A stretch of 10,885 nt of DNA from CAZEPJ01 sp964514105 (GTDB lineage: Bacteria; Desulfobacterota; Desulfocorpusculales; Desulfocorpusculum). The position numbers and the translations under genes were made by a program. Positions within the stretch are counted from its first letter, which is position 1; every line of letters begins with the position of its first letter. Positions 1-6,347 of this stretch are shown piece after piece. Under the pieces are notes generated by a model that did not search any database, was not told the origin of the DNA, and saw only the letters and a list, made by a program, of their open reading frames with translations. The stretch is taken from assembly GCA_964514105.1 (NCBI GenBank), contig CAZEPJ010000099.1, forward strand, positions 1-10,885, in the 5' to 3' direction.

Positions 1-143
1 TCCATCCCCACAGGGAAGGGCACTTCCTGGGAAGCGGCCAGGCCCACATGGTCCTAGCCGAGGCCGGGCTGGACGGGGAGAGCCAATTCAAGGCCATCGT
101 CGCGTATCTGGGGCGGGGAGAAGGACGGGAGATGACGCGATGA
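1..143 (+). CDS. C-terminal end of an unidentified protein (5' partial)
   Basis: An open frame runs from the left edge (codons in phase with base 3) to the TGA at 141-143. It encodes about 46 residues, beginning HPHREGHFLGSGQAH and ending GRGEGREMTR. Its stop overlaps the ATG of the next gene in an ATGA arrangement, which strongly suggests a real gene that is translationally coupled to the aldolase downstream. The fragment is a soluble, helix-forming C-terminus with no cysteine cluster, membrane segment or recognisable motif. I do not recognise the family and give no function. The coupling suggests it works in the same catabolic or biosynthetic step as the aldolase. Confidence 0.6.
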   Translation, partial: HPHREGHFLGSGQAHMVLAEAGLDGESQFKAIVAYLGRGEGREMTR

Positions 144-1042
144 CGGAAAAACGCATATCACTGGCGGGGTGCCATCCTCCCATCGCCACGCCGTTCAACG
201 AAGACGGGAAAGTGGCCCTGGACGAACTGGCGCGGAACCTCGAGGCCTGGCAGGAAACGCCCCTGGCGGGCTTCGCCGTCCTGGGCTCCAACGGGGAGTT
301 CGTGTTCCTGGACGACCAGGAGAAGGCGGCCATCCTCAAGCTGGCTGGGGAGGTCATCCGGCCGCCCCGTTTGTTCATCGCCGGGACGGGGTGCGAGGCC
401 ACCCGCGACACGGTGTCCCTCACCGAGGCTGCGGCCAGATGCGGTGCCCATGCCGCCCTGGTGGTCACCCCCCACTACTACAAGGGCCGCATGACCCACG
501 GGGCCCTGGTCGAGTACTTCACCTCGGTGGCCGATCGATCCCCCATCCCCATCATCCTTTACAACGTGCCGGGTTTCACCGGGGTGGACATGGCCGCCGA
601 GACCCTGGGGGAACTGGCCCACCACCCCAACATCGCGGGGCTCAAGGAGAGCTCGGGTAACGTGGTGAAGATGGGGCAGGTGGCCGCCCTGGCGCCCCAG
701 GGCTTTCAGATCCTGGCGGGCTCGGGGAGCTTTCTCCTGCCCGCCCTGGCCATGGGCGCGGTGGGCGGGATCATGGCCCTGGCCTCCGTGGCCGCTTTCC
801 CACTGGAGGAGATCCTGAAAGCGTTTCATGAAGGCGACCTGGGGCGGGCCAGGGCGACCCAGATCCGCCTCATCGAGGCCAACGCCGCCGTCACCACCCG
901 CTTCGGGATACCGGGCCTCAAGGCGGCGATGGACATGGCCGGCCTGTACGGGGGCCCGGTGCGCCCCCCCCTCCTCCCCTTGACCCACAACGAGCGGGAG
1001 GCTGTCCGGGCCGTCCTTCGGAAGGCCGCTCTCCTCCCGTAG
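140..1042 (+). CDS. 4-hydroxy-2-oxoglutarate aldolase-like protein (DapA/HOGA family)
   Basis: A 300-residue TIM-barrel lyase of the DapA/N-acetylneuraminate lyase superfamily, full length for the family. Visible motifs are GSNGEF at 49-54, GTGCEAT at 82-88, the TPHYYKGRM segment at 110-118, the YNVP tyrosine Y141, and the Schiff-base lysine K169 in GLKESSG. DapA enzymes carry GTTGE at the first motif. The GSNGEF form, the GCE(A/S)T segment and the C-terminal RFGIPGLK plus YGGPVRPPL (254-278) instead match the mitochondrial HOGA1 type, which cleaves 4-hydroxy-2-oxoglutarate to pyruvate and glyoxylate. The likely role is hydroxyproline or 2-keto-acid catabolism in the cytoplasm. The ATG at 140 overlaps the previous stop and has GGGAG about 9 bases upstream. 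A related 2-keto-acid aldolase specificity cannot be excluded; a role as the lysine-pathway DapA looks unlikely. Confidence 0.85.
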   Translation: MTEKRISLAGCHPPIATPFNEDGKVALDELARNLEAWQETPLAGFAVLGSNGEFVFLDDQEKAAILKLAGEVIRPPRLFIAGTGCEATRDTVSLTEAAARCGAHAALVVTPHYYKGRMTHGALVEYFTSVADRSPIPIILYNVPGFTGVDMAAETLGELAHHPNIAGLKESSGNVVKMGQVAALAPQGFQILAGSGSFLLPALAMGAVGGIMALASVAAFPLEEILKAFHEGDLGRARATQIRLIEANAAVTTRFGIPGLKAAMDMAGLYGGPVRPPLLPLTHNEREAVRAVLRKAALLP

Positions 1043-1045
1043 CCA

Positions 1046-1062
1046 GGGCGACCTGCTCGCCC
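1046..1062. terminator. Short hairpin between convergent genes, possible weak terminator
   Basis: A perfect 6-bp stem, GGGCGA/TCGCCC, with a 5-base loop lies three bases after the aldolase stop, in the 55-bp gap between two convergent genes. There is no T-tract on either strand, so an intrinsic terminator is only a suggestion. Confidence 0.3.
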
Positions 1063-1097
1063 CTTCACGCGGGATCAATCGCCACGGAGGAGGCGGT

Positions 1098-1895
1098 TCA
1101 GCGCTGCTTCCTGATCTCCGACACGAGCCCGGGGACCGCGGCGCCGCCCATGCGGGCCAGGGCCTCGGCCGCTGCCCGGGACGCCTCCTCGTTGCCCGCG
1201 CGAAGGACCTGGATCAGGGCCGGGACGGCGCGCGCACCCATGGCCGAAAGGGCTCTACCGGCGGCCGCGGCGGTCTCGGGATCCCCGTCCTCGATGAGCT
1301 TCACCAGGGCAGGCGCGGCCGGCGCCCCCATGGCCCCCAAGGCCAGAACGGCCGCTGATCGGACGGACTCGTCCCGGTTCCGGATGGCCTGGGAGAGGGC
1401 GGGGAGGGCTGGCTCACCCAGCCGGGCCAGGGCCAAAGCGGCCGCCTCACGCGCCCGCCCGCCCGGATCCCCCAGACGGTCCGCCAGGGGGCCTGCGGCG
1501 CCGGCGGCGGCGGGCGGGCCCACGGCCCGCAGCGCCTCGGCCGCGGTCTCGCGCACCAGGGGGTCCTTGTCCTGCAGCGCCTCGACCAGGGCCGGCACGG
1601 CCGGGGCGGCATCGGGGCCCAACTGGGAGAGGGCCTCGATGAGGGCCACGCGAACCCGCTCGCTGGGGTGTTTGACAGCCTCGGCCAATTGGGGCGCCGC
1701 GTCCTTGGCCGAGGCGCCGAGGCGGGCCACGTCCCGGGCGGCCCGGTCCGCGACCAAAGGGTCCGGGCTCCCCAGGGCGGCCAAGACAGCCTTGACGTCC
1801 GGGGCTCCCTCCCCCTGGCCCGCCGCGCCCCAGGCCGGGGCCATGAGCAGCGCCCATGTCCAGATCATCAGCCAACTGCCAAAGGATGACCTCAT
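1098..1895 (-). CDS. Secreted HEAT-repeat protein, last gene of the cytochrome operon
   Basis: A 265-residue protein with an N-terminal signal peptide: positive MRSSF, a hydrophobic stretch at about 6-22, and a likely cleavage near AWG-AAG at 21-26. From about residue 33 to the end it is a run of roughly seven alpha-helical repeats of 31-38 residues with the HEAT/PBS-lyase pattern, for example VRVALIEALSQLGP, VRETAAEALRAVGP, VRSAAVLALGAMG and ASRAAAEALARMG. No catalytic residues or heme motifs are seen, so it is probably a periplasmic binding or scaffold protein. Its ATG overlaps the NrfD stop in ATGA, with AGGAG about 7 bases upstream, so it is translationally coupled to the membrane subunit. 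An assembly or docking role in the redox complex is inferred from this coupling alone. Confidence 0.8.
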   Translation of the reverse strand: MRSSFGSWLMIWTWALLMAPAWGAAGQGEGAPDVKAVLAALGSPDPLVADRAARDVARLGASAKDAAPQLAEAVKHPSERVRVALIEALSQLGPDAAPAVPALVEALQDKDPLVRETAAEALRAVGPPAAAGAAGPLADRLGDPGGRAREAAALALARLGEPALPALSQAIRNRDESVRSAAVLALGAMGAPAAPALVKLIEDGDPETAAAAGRALSAMGARAVPALIQVLRAGNEEASRAAAEALARMGGAAVPGLVSEIRKQR

Positions 1896-3136
1896 GGCCT
1901 CTCTCCTGCGGGCAGGGCCTCCGGGGAGGCCGCCTTGGCTTTGGTGAATTCCCCCAGCTCGATGGGGATGACGATCCTGAGGATCACCGTCAGGATGAGC
2001 AGGCCCATGCCCCAGATCCCCACGGCGACCAGGATCTCGATCAAGGTCGGGGCATACTCCCAGACCTCTCCCAGGGGTGCCGGGATGAATCCCGGGACGA
2101 TGAGGCCGATCCCCTTTTCGATCCAGATGCCCGTGATGATGAGGAGACAGCCCAGGTTCAACGTGGTGAACCTCCGGCGGGTGGCCGGGATGAGGAAGAT
2201 GACGAACGCGGTGAGGTTGAACAGAAGGGCCGTGCGGATCCACGGGACCAGGGCGCCCTTGCCGTGGAGCCCCGTGTACAGATACTGGAGGGGGGAGAGG
2301 TGGTGGGTGTCCGAGTAGATCTCCTTGTAGAACTCGGCCCCCAGGAGGAAGAGGTTGATGCCCATGGCGATGGCGATCATCTCGGCGATCTTGAACAGGG
2401 CCTCGTCCCGCACGTGCAGGCGGGTGTACCGGCGAACGATCTGATAGAGGAGGATGATCAGCGCCGGTCCCGAACAGAAGGCCGAGGCCAGGAAGCGCGG
2501 CGCCAAGATCGAGGCGTTCCAGAAGGGTCTGGCCGCCAGGCCGTTGTAGATGAACGCCGTTACCGTATGGATGCTCACGGCCCACGGGATGGACAGGAGG
2601 ATGAACGGGAGGATGAACCGCATGCTCACAGGTCTCCCATGATATGCCTTCCACAGGAGGTAGCCCGGGATGAGGAGGTTGAGAAGGAGGTAGCCGTTCA
2701 AGACCACGATGTCCCAGCCCAGGAGCGAACTGGGAAGATTCAGGATCCCCGGGCCCGGGATGAGATGCCAGAGCCGGTCCGGGCGCCCCAGATCCGCTGT
2801 GACGAACATCATGCACATGGAGAGGGCGGCCACGGCCAGGGCTTCCCCCACGATGACGATCTCCCTGATGGGCCCGAAATCGTACAAGTACGCCGGGATG
2901 ATAAGGAGCACGGCCGCTGCGGCCACCCCCACCAGGAAGGTGAAGTTGCCGATGTAAAAACCCCAGGAGACGTAGCTGGTCATCCCCGTTACGATGAGCC
3001 CGTCGCGGATCTGCACGCCGTAGGCCGCTATCCCCGCGGCCGCCATGAAGGACAGGAGGGCCATCCAGGCGAAGTACAGCGGCGGGCCGACGAACAGCCG
3101 CCGAATCACCCCCCCCACGAATCCGGATCCCCCCAT
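1892..3136 (-). CDS. NrfD/DsrP/HmcC-type quinone-interacting membrane subunit
   Basis: A 414-residue polytopic protein with about ten hydrophobic segments, at roughly 19-40, 60-85, 97-114, 142-163, 173-195, 210-233, 251-270, 300-317, 327-348 and 363-388. Motifs match the NrfD/PsrC superfamily, closest by eye to the long DsrP/HmcC/ActC type: WGFYIGNFTFLVG at 58-70, the DLGRPDRLWHL loop at 115-125, SIHTVTAFIYNGLA at 188-201, and RPFWNASILAPRFLASAF at 203-220. Such proteins exchange electrons between the membrane quinone pool and a partner four-cluster ferredoxin, which here is encoded immediately upstream. The ATG at 3136 was chosen because GAGAGG lies 4 bases before it. A GTG at 3148 would add four residues, but its GAGG sits too close. 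The 3' end overlaps the HEAT gene by 4 bp. Confidence 0.9.
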   Translation of the reverse strand: MGGSGFVGGVIRRLFVGPPLYFAWMALLSFMAAAGIAAYGVQIRDGLIVTGMTSYVSWGFYIGNFTFLVGVAAAAVLLIIPAYLYDFGPIREIVIVGEALAVAALSMCMMFVTADLGRPDRLWHLIPGPGILNLPSSLLGWDIVVLNGYLLLNLLIPGYLLWKAYHGRPVSMRFILPFILLSIPWAVSIHTVTAFIYNGLAARPFWNASILAPRFLASAFCSGPALIILLYQIVRRYTRLHVRDEALFKIAEMIAIAMGINLFLLGAEFYKEIYSDTHHLSPLQYLYTGLHGKGALVPWIRTALLFNLTAFVIFLIPATRRRFTTLNLGCLLIITGIWIEKGIGLIVPGFIPAPLGEVWEYAPTLIEILVAVGIWGMGLLILTVILRIVIPIELGEFTKAKAASPEALPAGERP

Positions 3137-3151
3137 GGCGCCTCTCACCCC

Positions 3152-4090
3152 TCAGGTGGCGAAGAAATAGTAGAACTTGGGCTGCGTGTTGAGTTCGTCC
3201 TTGAGGCGGAAGACCCGCTTGGTCCGAATGATCCTGCTCACCTCGCTGTCCGGGTCCAGGAGGTTCCCGAATTTTCGGGCCCCCACCGGGCAGACCTCCA
3301 CGCACTGGGGATACTGCCCCGCGCGCACCCGATGGATGCAGAAGGTGCACTTCTCCACCACGTTGCGCATGCGGGGCCGGTTGCCCAGGTAGTGGGTCCG
3401 GGGGTTCACCTCTTCCCTGGGGATCACGGGGTCGGCGAAGTTGAACCACCGGCCCATGTACGGACACGCGGCCATGCAGTACCGGCAGCCGATGCACCAG
3501 TTGTAGTCCACGACCACGATGCCGTCGGGCTCGGTCCATGTGGCCCTGACGGGGCACACCTTGGTGCACGGGGGGTTGGCGCAGTGCTGGCACTGGACGG
3601 GCATGTAGTAATAGCCGGGCTCGGGCACCTGGTCCGGGTCGTAGTAAATGGTGGACTTCTCCAGATCCATGGTCCCATCCTTGAACCGCAGGACCCGGAT
3701 ATAGTGGATCTGGGGATCCCTGGAGAGGTTGTTCTCCTCCGCACACGCGTACACGCATCGCCGGCAGCCGATGCAGCGCTGGATGTCCAGTGCGTATCCG
3801 AACAAAGTGCCATCCAGGGGCCCCTCGGCGCCGACGATGAACTCCCTGCCGTACTTCCGCCGGTACCCCTCCCTGAGACGAGCGAGGGTGCTCTCCAACT
3901 CCGCCGGGGTCATGCGCTGGAAGTGCTTCTGGGCGAACTCCTCCCAGCTGCAGCCGCTCACGGCGATGAGCCCAAGGGCCCCCGCCGCCGCCTGGAGGAA
4001 GCCCCGGCGGTCGGCCAGGGGGCCTGGCCCCTCCACGGATCTGTTTGCCGGCCGCCCGCGTTCGAAGGATCCTGGGTCTCCCATGGGCAT
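3152..4090 (-). CDS. Tat-exported 4x[4Fe-4S] ferredoxin subunit (NrfC/DsrO/HmcB-like)
   Basis: A 312-residue iron-sulfur electron-transfer subunit, likely partner of the NrfD protein. A twin-arginine leader, ADRRGFLQAAAG (26-37), is followed by a hydrophobic stretch and AVSGC, where Cys47 fits a lipobox; it may be a Tat-exported lipoprotein on the outer face of the membrane. Four cysteine groups follow, enough for four [4Fe-4S] clusters: CX2CX2CX3C at 106-116, CX2CX4CX3C at 167-179, CX2CX2CX3C at 199-209, and CX2CX11CX3C at 248-267. This is the full NrfC/DmsB/PsrB pattern. The ATG at 4090 has AGGGA about 8 bases upstream and lies 13 bp after the tetraheme cytochrome stop; an in-frame ATG at 4084 is possible. 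The open frame extends further upstream without family features, so the longer start was rejected. Confidence 0.9.
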   Translation of the reverse strand: MPMGDPGSFERGRPANRSVEGPGPLADRRGFLQAAAGALGLIAVSGCSWEEFAQKHFQRMTPAELESTLARLREGYRRKYGREFIVGAEGPLDGTLFGYALDIQRCIGCRRCVYACAEENNLSRDPQIHYIRVLRFKDGTMDLEKSTIYYDPDQVPEPGYYYMPVQCQHCANPPCTKVCPVRATWTEPDGIVVVDYNWCIGCRYCMAACPYMGRWFNFADPVIPREEVNPRTHYLGNRPRMRNVVEKCTFCIHRVRAGQYPQCVEVCPVGARKFGNLLDPDSEVSRIIRTKRVFRLKDELNTQPKFYYFFAT

Positions 4091-4103
4091 CACCGAGTCC
4101 CTG

Positions 4104-4703
4104 TCAAGTCCCCTTCGCCCTGGGGGCCCAGGGCTTTTGGGGAGGGGGCATGGGCCGCAACGGCTTGAAGGCCGGGGTGTGGGGGTTGTGGCAGTGAACG
4201 CACAGGAGATAGGTCTTCTCTCCGCTCCAGGAGCCGGTCCGCCGCCCGTGGATGCCCTCCCGCCAGTCCCTGTACTTGGTTCCATGGCACTTGCCGCACA
4301 GGAGATACGACTGCTCGAACGGGATGAGCTTCCCGTCGCTCAGGGGCAGGAGGTGGTCCCGCTCCTGGGGGTGGTGGCAGTCCAGGCACCAGACCCGGAC
4401 TCCCCCGTGGTCGAGCCTGATGTCCGTGTGGACCCGGAGGTCTTCCCGGCGCTTGAGGTTCACCGGGAAATCCTGGTCCTTGCCGTGACAGGCGCTGCAC
4501 GGCGTGATGGTCTTGGGGAGGGGCCTGGGGGGGACGGGGAACTCCCGGGCCGCTCCCCTGCCCGGGCCCTGCGCCAGTTGCTCTCCGGGCGTGCCGCCCT
4601 GTGCGGCCATGTAAGGTGCGGCGAAGAGAAGGAGAAGGACGACGGCGGACCCCGCCGCCCACAGGGCTGCTCCGCCCGGCCATGGACGCATCAAGACCGC
4701 CAC
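4104..4703 (-). CDS. Membrane-anchored tetraheme cytochrome c
   Basis: A 199-residue c-type cytochrome with four CXXCH heme sites: CSACH 69-73, CLDCH 106-110, CGKCH 136-140 and CVHCH 168-172. An N-terminal hydrophobic segment at about 11-34 is a signal peptide or signal anchor. A proline-rich linker (about 54-64) and a proline-rich tail (182-194) flank the heme domain. It has four CXXCH sites like NapC/NrfH, but I do not see their fold signature, so I call it only a periplasmic tetraheme protein. Position suggests it shuttles electrons between the octaheme enzyme upstream and the ferredoxin-NrfD pair downstream. The start is the GTG at 4703, preceded by GGAGGAAGG; the ATG at 4691 has no well-spaced ribosome site. 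Confidence 0.85.
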   Translation of the reverse strand: MAVLMRPWPGGAALWAAGSAVVLLLLFAAPYMAAQGGTPGEQLAQGPGRGAAREFPVPPRPLPKTITPCSACHGKDQDFPVNLKRREDLRVHTDIRLDHGGVRVWCLDCHHPQERDHLLPLSDGKLIPFEQSYLLCGKCHGTKYRDWREGIHGRRTGSWSGEKTYLLCVHCHNPHTPAFKPLRPMPPPQKPWAPRAKGT

Positions 4704-4785
4704 CCTTCCTCCCCGGAGGCCCCGTCATCAACCCCCGCTCCCCGCCGATACTTTCCGTCCAGAGCGGGGCCGGCACGCCCGCCGC

Positions 4786-6147
4786 TCATTGGGCCTCCTT
4801 GCCGCCGTACCGCTTCTGGTAGAACTCCTCCAGCCTCTGGAGCTCCTCCTTGCTCATCCCCTCTTTGTACCACCGGTGCTGGTCGTCCTTGAAGAGGAGA
4901 TCGTTGAGGATGGGCGCAGCCGCCTCCTTGCCGCCAGCGACCTTCTCTACCTCGGGCAGGAAGTAGGTGTAAAAGTGCTTGGCCACCTCATACAGGCCGT
5001 GCCACCACGTATAGTCCGGCCCCATCATGGAGGCGCCGTGGCGGCCCCGACGGCCCTCGTGGTGCCACAGCTCGTAGTAGATCCAGTCGAGCTTGTCGTC
5101 GAAGTCCGCCCTGGTGAGCCTGCCCATGTCCATGAGCCGCTGCCGGATGTTGGTGGCGGGGACGGCGAACTTGTTGTTGTAGAGCTCCACGAAGTCGTCG
5201 AACTGGGTGTAGAACCCCTCCACCATGGGGTCGCCGTGGCACTGGCGGCAGACGTCCTTCATCCGATCCCGTCGTTCCTTCCAGTTGACGAGCTTCTTGG
5301 AGATGGGGGGCCGCAGGGTCCAGGAGATGCGCCCCCCCACGTCATGGCTGGAACGCTGGTTGGGCGTGGCGCTGATGTGGCAGGTGGCGCAGGTGGCCGT
5401 GTCCTGGTAGTCCACGCCCACCACCCACTCCCCCTTGTCCATGTTCAGCTTGTCCCGGAAGGCCTGATACAGGATCCCGTGCTTGGACTCCTGATAGACC
5501 TCGATCTGAGGATGGTCGGGACCCAGGTGGCACTTGCCGCAGGCATCGGGCCGCCTCGCCTGTTCCTTGGAGAAGCGGTGGCGGGTGTGGCAGGCCGAGC
5601 AGCTTCCCTTGCTCCCGTCGGGATTGATCCGGCCGATGCCCGTGTTGGGCCAGGTGGCGGGGTCCAGCCTCCCGTTTTCCAGGACCTTGATGTTGGAGCC
5701 GTGGCACTGCCGGCACCCGGCGGCCACCGCCGCAGGCCCGCCCACCACGTTCCCCAGGTAGTTGTCCAGGGAGTTGAGGATGTCCGCTCCTTTGGCGTGG
5801 TGCGATCCCTGCTGCTGGTCGTACTGGTCCTGGTGGCACCGGGAGCAGTCCTTGGGGCTGACGAGGGTGGCGATCCAGAAGCCCCGGTGGTCGAAACCGT
5901 CCGGATCCCCGGGCCCCCCCTCGCCCTTCTTCTCCGCCTTGTGGCAGTCGTAGCAGTTGACGCCGGCCTGCCCCATCCTCCCGTCCCGCCACATCCGGGT
6001 CAGGCCGGGGGTCTTGATCTCATGGCATCGGACGCAGACCTGCCCCTCGGGCGCCCCGTAAAGCTTGGGGTCCACCTTGACGGCACCTTCGGCAGACCAG
6101 GTCACGAGGGCGAGTCCGAGGGCCATCAACGCGAGGATGCTTCTCAT
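4786..6147 (-). CDS. Octaheme cytochrome c of the hydroxylamine oxidoreductase (HAO) family
   Basis: A 453-residue periplasmic multiheme enzyme with a signal peptide (residues 1 to about 22, ending SAEGA). It has exactly eight CXXCH sites, starting at residues 38, 65, 101, 145, 183, 203, 253 and 300. After the last heme is a helical domain containing YYELWHHEGRRGRHG (357-371), the MMGPDYTWWHGLYEV segment (374-388) and a HFYTYF stretch, typical of the HAO family. NrfA-type pentaheme nitrite reductases have no such domain. Family members oxidise hydroxylamine or hydrazine, or reduce nitrite or hydroxylamine to ammonium. The direction depends on a tyrosine cross-linked to the catalytic heme, which I cannot assign by eye. 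The ATG at 6147 has GGGAGG 6 bases upstream. It is the first gene of the operon, so it sets the operon's function. It is shorter than Nitrosomonas HAO and closer to the anaerobic homologues. Confidence 0.85.
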   Translation of the reverse strand: MRSILALMALGLALVTWSAEGAVKVDPKLYGAPEGQVCVRCHEIKTPGLTRMWRDGRMGQAGVNCYDCHKAEKKGEGGPGDPDGFDHRGFWIATLVSPKDCSRCHQDQYDQQQGSHHAKGADILNSLDNYLGNVVGGPAAVAAGCRQCHGSNIKVLENGRLDPATWPNTGIGRINPDGSKGSCSACHTRHRFSKEQARRPDACGKCHLGPDHPQIEVYQESKHGILYQAFRDKLNMDKGEWVVGVDYQDTATCATCHISATPNQRSSHDVGGRISWTLRPPISKKLVNWKERRDRMKDVCRQCHGDPMVEGFYTQFDDFVELYNNKFAVPATNIRQRLMDMGRLTRADFDDKLDWIYYELWHHEGRRGRHGASMMGPDYTWWHGLYEVAKHFYTYFLPEVEKVAGGKEAAAPILNDLLFKDDQHRWYKEGMSKEELQRLEEFYQKRYGGKEAQ

Positions 6148-6260
6148 GACGTTCCTCCCGGTGTTGGGACTGAAGGAAAGGCGACCCCGTCCAGGTTGCG
6201 GTGAAGGCAGTGATCCGTACGGTCACGCCCACCTGCCTCCAGCGCCGCACATAAGTCCTG

Positions 6261-6287
6261 CTTACAATAGGCCCGGAGACCTGTCAA
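6261..6287 (-). promoter_or_regulatory. Candidate promoter of the octaheme cytochrome operon
   Basis: On the minus strand a perfect -35 box, TTGACA (6282-6287), is followed after 15 bases by TGTAAG (6261-6266), a 4/6 match to the -10 box. The spacing is short for sigma70. It lies in the 200-bp gap between the cyclase stop and the octaheme start, leaving a leader of about 110 bases. No clear FNR-type or NarL-type box was recognised. Confidence 0.35.
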
Positions 6288-6347
6288 CAGGAAATCAGGT
6301 GAAATGCCCGGAACGAAGGTGCCCCACACCGATGGATCCGCAGGACG

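Noticed and set aside
1150..1900. DNA repeats suggesting a satellite or CRISPR-like array in the HEAT region
   Set aside because: The periodicity reflects the HEAT protein repeats; DNA units differ in length and sequence and there are no constant repeats with unique spacers.
1098..3758. An 886-codon minus-strand frame joining a ferredoxin-region reading to the HEAT protein
   Set aside because: Only the part from 1895 down is protein-like. The rest is an out-of-frame reading of the NrfD and ferredoxin genes, so no natural fusion is implied.
1856..4168. A 770-codon open frame on the plus strand opposite the ferredoxin and NrfD genes
   Set aside because: It is rich in Asp, Glu, Gly, His and Pro with no fold-like pattern, a usual shadow of GC-rich coding sequence. 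The minus-strand proteins have clear cysteine motifs and membrane segments.
4789..6204. A 471-codon open frame on the plus strand opposite the octaheme cytochrome
   Set aside because: Low-complexity Val/Leu/Pro/Gly composition with no motif, while the opposite strand has eight CXXCH sites and a signal peptide.
6315..6327. Possible terminator hairpin after the cyclase gene
   Set aside because: The stem is only 4 bp and no T-tract follows, so it is not supportable.
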